From Ignavibacterium sp. (GTDB lineage Bacteria; Bacteroidota; Ignavibacteria; Ignavibacteriales; Ignavibacteriaceae): a stretch of DNA of 64,000 nt. This document shows, one piece after another, positions 61,120-64,000 of this stretch (its first letter is position 1; each line of letters starts with the position of its first letter). The stretch covers positions 2,232,001 to 2,296,000 of the forward strand of contig NZ_AP026678.1 in assembly GCF_025998815.1 (NCBI RefSeq). The letters are read 5' to 3'. Below the pieces are notes generated by a model, which saw nothing but the letters and a program-made list of their open reading frames with translations, had not been told where the DNA came from and did no database searches. Made by a program: the position numbers and the translations under genes.

Positions 61120-63303
61120 ATGAAAAGATTATTACTGCTGTTTATAATTCCGACAATCTTCTTAATCGCTTCACCTAACAAGAATGCCAATAAAATTCTG
61201 CACTTAAAGAAGATAAATTTCGAAATAAAGATTGACGGCGTTATAGAAAGTCAATGGAGTTTTGCAGATTCAGCATACAACTTTTTTCAATTCGATCCTT
61301 TTTATGGCCAGAAGCCTTCAGTTGAAACTGTTGCAAAAGTTCTCGCGGATGAAGAAGCAATATATTGTCTAATGATTTGTTACGATGAACCTGATAAACT
61401 TCAGACAAATGCCGGAATGCACGACTGGTTTACAGGAGATATTGTTTCAATTATGCTTGATACTTTTAATGATAAGCAAACTGCATACAAGTTCGCTGTA
61501 AATGCATCCGGTGTTTTAGCAGACTCAAGATTACTGGATGACGGAAGAAACAGAGATTACAGTTGGGATGGAATTTGGTTCGCAGCTTCAAAAATTTATG
61601 AGTGGGGCTATGTGGTTGAAATGAAAATACCTTTTAAATCTATAAAGTATGATAAAAGTTTAACTGAGTGGGGAATTGATTTCGATCGTTGGCGTTCCTT
61701 TACGCGCGAAGATCTGTACTGGTGTGAATATGAAAAAAGTGAAGGTATGAGAATTTCTAAATTTGGTAAACTGGTTTTTGATAATTTCTCTCCCAGCGTT
61801 ACAGGATTAAATCTCGAAATCTTTCCGGTCGGATTAGCTAAGGCAAAATATCTCGGAGATAATAAATATAAATTTGACCCCGCAGCCGGATTGGATGTTT
61901 TTTATAATCCTTCTGAAAAACTTACATTTCAATTAACTGCTAATCCTGATTTTGCCCAAATAGAAGCTGACCCTTTTAATTTCAATATTTCCAGATACGA
62001 AACTTATTTTAACGAAAGAAGACCTTTCTTTACACAAGGTAATGAAGTATTCAATCCATCAGGACGGCAAAGTAATTCCGGCTTCTATAGACCATTAGAA
62101 CTTTTTTACTCAAGACGAGTTGGAAAATTATTACCCGACGGACAGGAAGTTCCTCTTATCTTTGGTACAAAAGCTTTTGGTAGAATAAACGAGTGGGAGT
62201 ACGGAGGTTTTCTGGCGATGACCGGAAAAGTAGATTATGTTGATGATGATGAAAATCTTGTTGAAGAACGAGCATTGTTTGGCGCAGGAAGAATTAAGAA
62301 AAAAATTCTTGACAATTCATCAGTTGGTGTGCTTGTAGTTGGAAAACAAACACAAGATAATTCTTACGGTGTAATAGACATTGATGGAGCTTTAAGAGGT
62401 TCTGATTGGCAGCTTGCATATCAGTTCGCAAGATCATTTGAAAATTCAAAAGGTGATTATGCAATGTCTGCTGGTTTCAATCAGATGACAAACAGCTGGG
62501 GAAATTTATTTCGTATAAGAGCTATTGGAAAAGACTTTAATATTAAACAAATTGGTTTTGTTCCATGGACAGGTACAATAAATTCTTTATTGCTAACAGG
62601 ACCAAGATTTTATTATGATAATGGAGAAATAAATAACATCTTTCTTTACTTCGGTCCATTAATAAATTATGAAGATGCTGATCTATTTACTGATTATGGT
62701 GGAGTTATCGGATTTAATATGCAACTCAGGTCGGGTTGGGGTTATGAAATAAATTCCTCATTTGCAAAGAGCAAAGATGAAGGAATTGAATACAATTCTT
62801 ACTCAATCAATCTCAGCTCGTGGTTTGACATTTCACAAAAATGGAATGCCAATATGTGGAGTGGTTATGAGCACACTTATAATTTTTCGCGCGAATATCT
62901 TTCATTTTATTCATGGTTCGGTGTCCGTGCAGAGTGGAAACCAATTGATATTTTAGAAGTTGGCAGCAGCTATGAAATGTTTATTGAAGGTAATCCGGAG
63001 AATGAAATTGAAGATATAACTTACAATGCTCGTCCTTTCTTTTCATTTACTCCATTTAATAATCTGAACCTAAGAGTTTATGTAGATAATGTGTTTGTGA
63101 AGTCTTCAGACAGGATGGAAAGAATTATTGCCGGATTTTTGTTCAGCTGGAATTTCCTTCCAAAGAGTTGGATATATCTTGCAATTAATGAAATAAAAGA
63201 TCGTAGTGATGAATATGATTCTGGCAACAACCTTCTTCCAAACAGAATGCACACTAAAGATAGAGCAGGTGTGTTCAAGATTAAATATTTGTATTATTTC
63301 TAA
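61120..63303 (+). CDS. DUF5916 outer-membrane protein with CBM9-like N-terminal domain
   Basis: After a signal peptide (MKRLLLLFIIPTIFLIAS), residues ~25-200 form a carbohydrate-binding-module-9-like domain (KIDGVIESQWSFADSA..., EEAIYCLMICYDEPDKL, VVEMKIPFKSIKY). Residues ~225-727 are a DUF5916 barrel (FQLTANPDFAQIEADPFNFNISRYETYFNERRPFF; FYSRRVGKL) ending in an aromatic FKIKYLYYF. Such proteins sit in the outer membrane, perhaps for glycan uptake or sensing. No glycoside hydrolase neighbour is present, so a saccharide role rests on the CBM9-like part alone. Confidence 0.86.
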   Translation: MKRLLLLFIIPTIFLIASPNKNANKILHLKKINFEIKIDGVIESQWSFADSAYNFFQFDPFYGQKPSVETVAKVLADEEAIYCLMICYDEPDKLQTNAGMHDWFTGDIVSIMLDTFNDKQTAYKFAVNASGVLADSRLLDDGRNRDYSWDGIWFAASKIYEWGYVVEMKIPFKSIKYDKSLTEWGIDFDRWRSFTREDLYWCEYEKSEGMRISKFGKLVFDNFSPSVTGLNLEIFPVGLAKAKYLGDNKYKFDPAAGLDVFYNPSEKLTFQLTANPDFAQIEADPFNFNISRYETYFNERRPFFTQGNEVFNPSGRQSNSGFYRPLELFYSRRVGKLLPDGQEVPLIFGTKAFGRINEWEYGGFLAMTGKVDYVDDDENLVEERALFGAGRIKKKILDNSSVGVLVVGKQTQDNSYGVIDIDGALRGSDWQLAYQFARSFENSKGDYAMSAGFNQMTNSWGNLFRIRAIGKDFNIKQIGFVPWTGTINSLLLTGPRFYYDNGEINNIFLYFGPLINYEDADLFTDYGGVIGFNMQLRSGWGYEINSSFAKSKDEGIEYNSYSINLSSWFDISQKWNANMWSGYEHTYNFSREYLSFYSWFGVRAEWKPIDILEVGSSYEMFIEGNPENEIEDITYNARPFFSFTPFNNLNLRVYVDNVFVKSSDRMERIIAGFLFSWNFLPKSWIYLAINEIKDRSDEYDSGNNLLPNRMHTKDRAGVFKIKYLYYF

Positions 63304-63305
63304 TT

Positions 63306-63333
63306 AAAAAGGTGATCAACAGATCACCTTTTT
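63306..63333. terminator. Bidirectional terminator
   Basis: AAAAAGGTGATC (63306-63317) and GATCACCTTTTT (63322-63333) form a perfect 12-bp stem with a 4-nt loop between the DUF5916 gene and the convergent T9SS cargo gene. Confidence 0.93.
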
Positions 63334-63350
63334 AATAAGCATATTTGATA

Positions 63351-64000
63351 CTATCTCATTAAAATCATTTTTTTCGTTTCAACAAAAGAACCAGCCTTTA
63401 ATTGATAGAAATAAATTCCACTTGCAATATTTTTTGCATCAAATGTCACTTCATATCTGCCCGCCTCCCGATATTCGTCGACTAAAGTTGCTACTTCATT
63501 CCCCAAAACATCATAAACTTTTAAAGTTTGATGACTGCCCACTGGAGACTGCCAACTGATTGTTGTACTTGGGTTAAATGGATTCGGATAGTTCTGTGCA
63601 AGTTCGTATGTGGTTGGAATTTTATTTTTTTCAGAATCCGGCTGATCTAAGTCTTCTTCATCAACACTTGTAGTTGAATCAATAACTATCCGCGCCCCAT
63701 TTGAAAGATATTGAATATAGCCAATTACATTTGCAGGAAAATTAACTTGCGAGAATTCTCCGCTACGACTTTGGTACGATAAAAACGGAAAAACATCTCC
63801 GATTTGCGGAGTAAAGTTATTTGTAAATACTATGTTCAGAGTTCCATTAAGTTGCGCTTGCTGTGTAACGGATAAACTATCTCTGTCATTCAAATCAAAA
63901 CCACCGATTTCAATATTCAAAACACCGCTTGAGGATTGAGGATAATTTCCCGAGACTCTTAACACGCCGGGCGAAGTACCCGGAGATATCGCACCATCAT
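63351..64000 (-). CDS. C-terminal part of a T9SS-exported protein (5' end outside window)
   Basis: The frame is open to base 64000, so the N-terminus lies outside. The visible ~216 residues start in a beta-rich stretch (DGAISPGTSPGVLRVSGNYPQSSSGVL...IGGF) typical of repetitive surface proteins with SPGxSPG-x-L turns. They end in a T9SS sorting domain (QNYPNPFNP, WQSPVGSHQTLKVYD, KKMILMR). The GTG near 63965 is not a convincing start. A surface or secreted role is expected, with a putative function in adhesion that cannot be tested from this fragment. Confidence 0.82.
   Translation of the reverse strand, partial: DGAISPGTSPGVLRVSGNYPQSSSGVLNIEIGGFDLNDRDSLSVTQQAQLNGTLNIVFTNNFTPQIGDVFPFLSYQSRSGEFSQVNFPANVIGYIQYLSNGARIVIDSTTSVDEEDLDQPDSEKNKIPTTYELAQNYPNPFNPSTTISWQSPVGSHQTLKVYDVLGNEVATLVDEYREAGRYEVTFDAKNIASGIYFYQLKAGSFVETKKMILMR

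Overview
The window reads as a chromosomal segment from an AT-rich bacterium of the Ignavibacteria (Ignavibacteriota, within the Bacteroidota/Chlorobi group). The main evidence is seven proteins ending in the same type IX secretion (T9SS) C-terminal sorting domain, with the group's typical wording: QNYPNPFNP, then LKVYDxLGxEVATLV, then SGxYFYKL, ending in a KM(I/V/T/M)xxK/R tail. A 286-residue primary sigma factor of the short Bacteroidota type, weak Shine-Dalgarno sequences before many genes, and lipoprotein and secreted-protein signals throughout agree with this. No phage, insertion-sequence transposase, CRISPR array or rRNA was seen. One tRNA, tRNA-Lys(CTT), lies at 2115-2190.

Layout. 1-4330 holds mixed genes: a cut-off ORF, a mono-haem cytochrome c lipoprotein, tRNA-Lys, a T9SS-exported beta-propeller and a DUF2461 protein. 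4465-9637 is a compact operon of a KamA-family radical SAM aminomutase, a PLP aminotransferase, a GNAT-nitrilase fusion and an MscS channel. Both aspartates that lysine aminomutases use to hold lysine appear replaced, so I read it as a possible beta-amino-acid solute pathway with its release valve. 9799-17168 holds a periplasmic tricorn-type protease, a 5'-nucleotidase and a T9SS SBBP-repeat protein. 17608-21955 pairs a secreted TPR-CHAT caspase-like protein with a convergent ECF-like sigma factor and its membrane zinc-finger anti-sigma factor.

22085-27350 is a rearranged accessory stretch. It holds hemL, a truncated copy of a DUF1801 gene, a second hemL 3'-end fragment, an NTF2-like gene bracketed by imperfect palindromes that resemble recombination-cassette borders, an amidase, a CPBP protease gene broken by an in-frame stop, and the intact DUF1801 gene. 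27375-35298 carries a T9SS subtilisin, a YkgJ protein, transketolase, a duplicated lipoprotein and a DMT-like permease. 35343-40763 is a block of T9SS cargo and a CX4CH cytochrome lipoprotein. 41140-48912 has a TPR protein, a Yip1 protein and a five-gene Lol-like operon (LolA-like protein, two permeases, ATPase, beta-barrel). 49089-64000 is mostly housekeeping and stress functions: Trm112-like, DJ-1/PfpI, acyl-CoA synthetase, DUF3365 cytochrome, MOP-type exporter, MsrB, PTP-like, H-type lectin, D-amino acid aminotransferase, DNA polymerase II, beta-CASP nuclease, RpoD and a DUF5916 barrel. The window ends inside another T9SS cargo gene.

Family calls come from motifs recognised by eye, without database searches. 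The three loci most worth following up are the KamA-MscS operon, the CHAT/sigma/anti-sigma locus and the palindrome-flanked rearranged region at 23389-27350.
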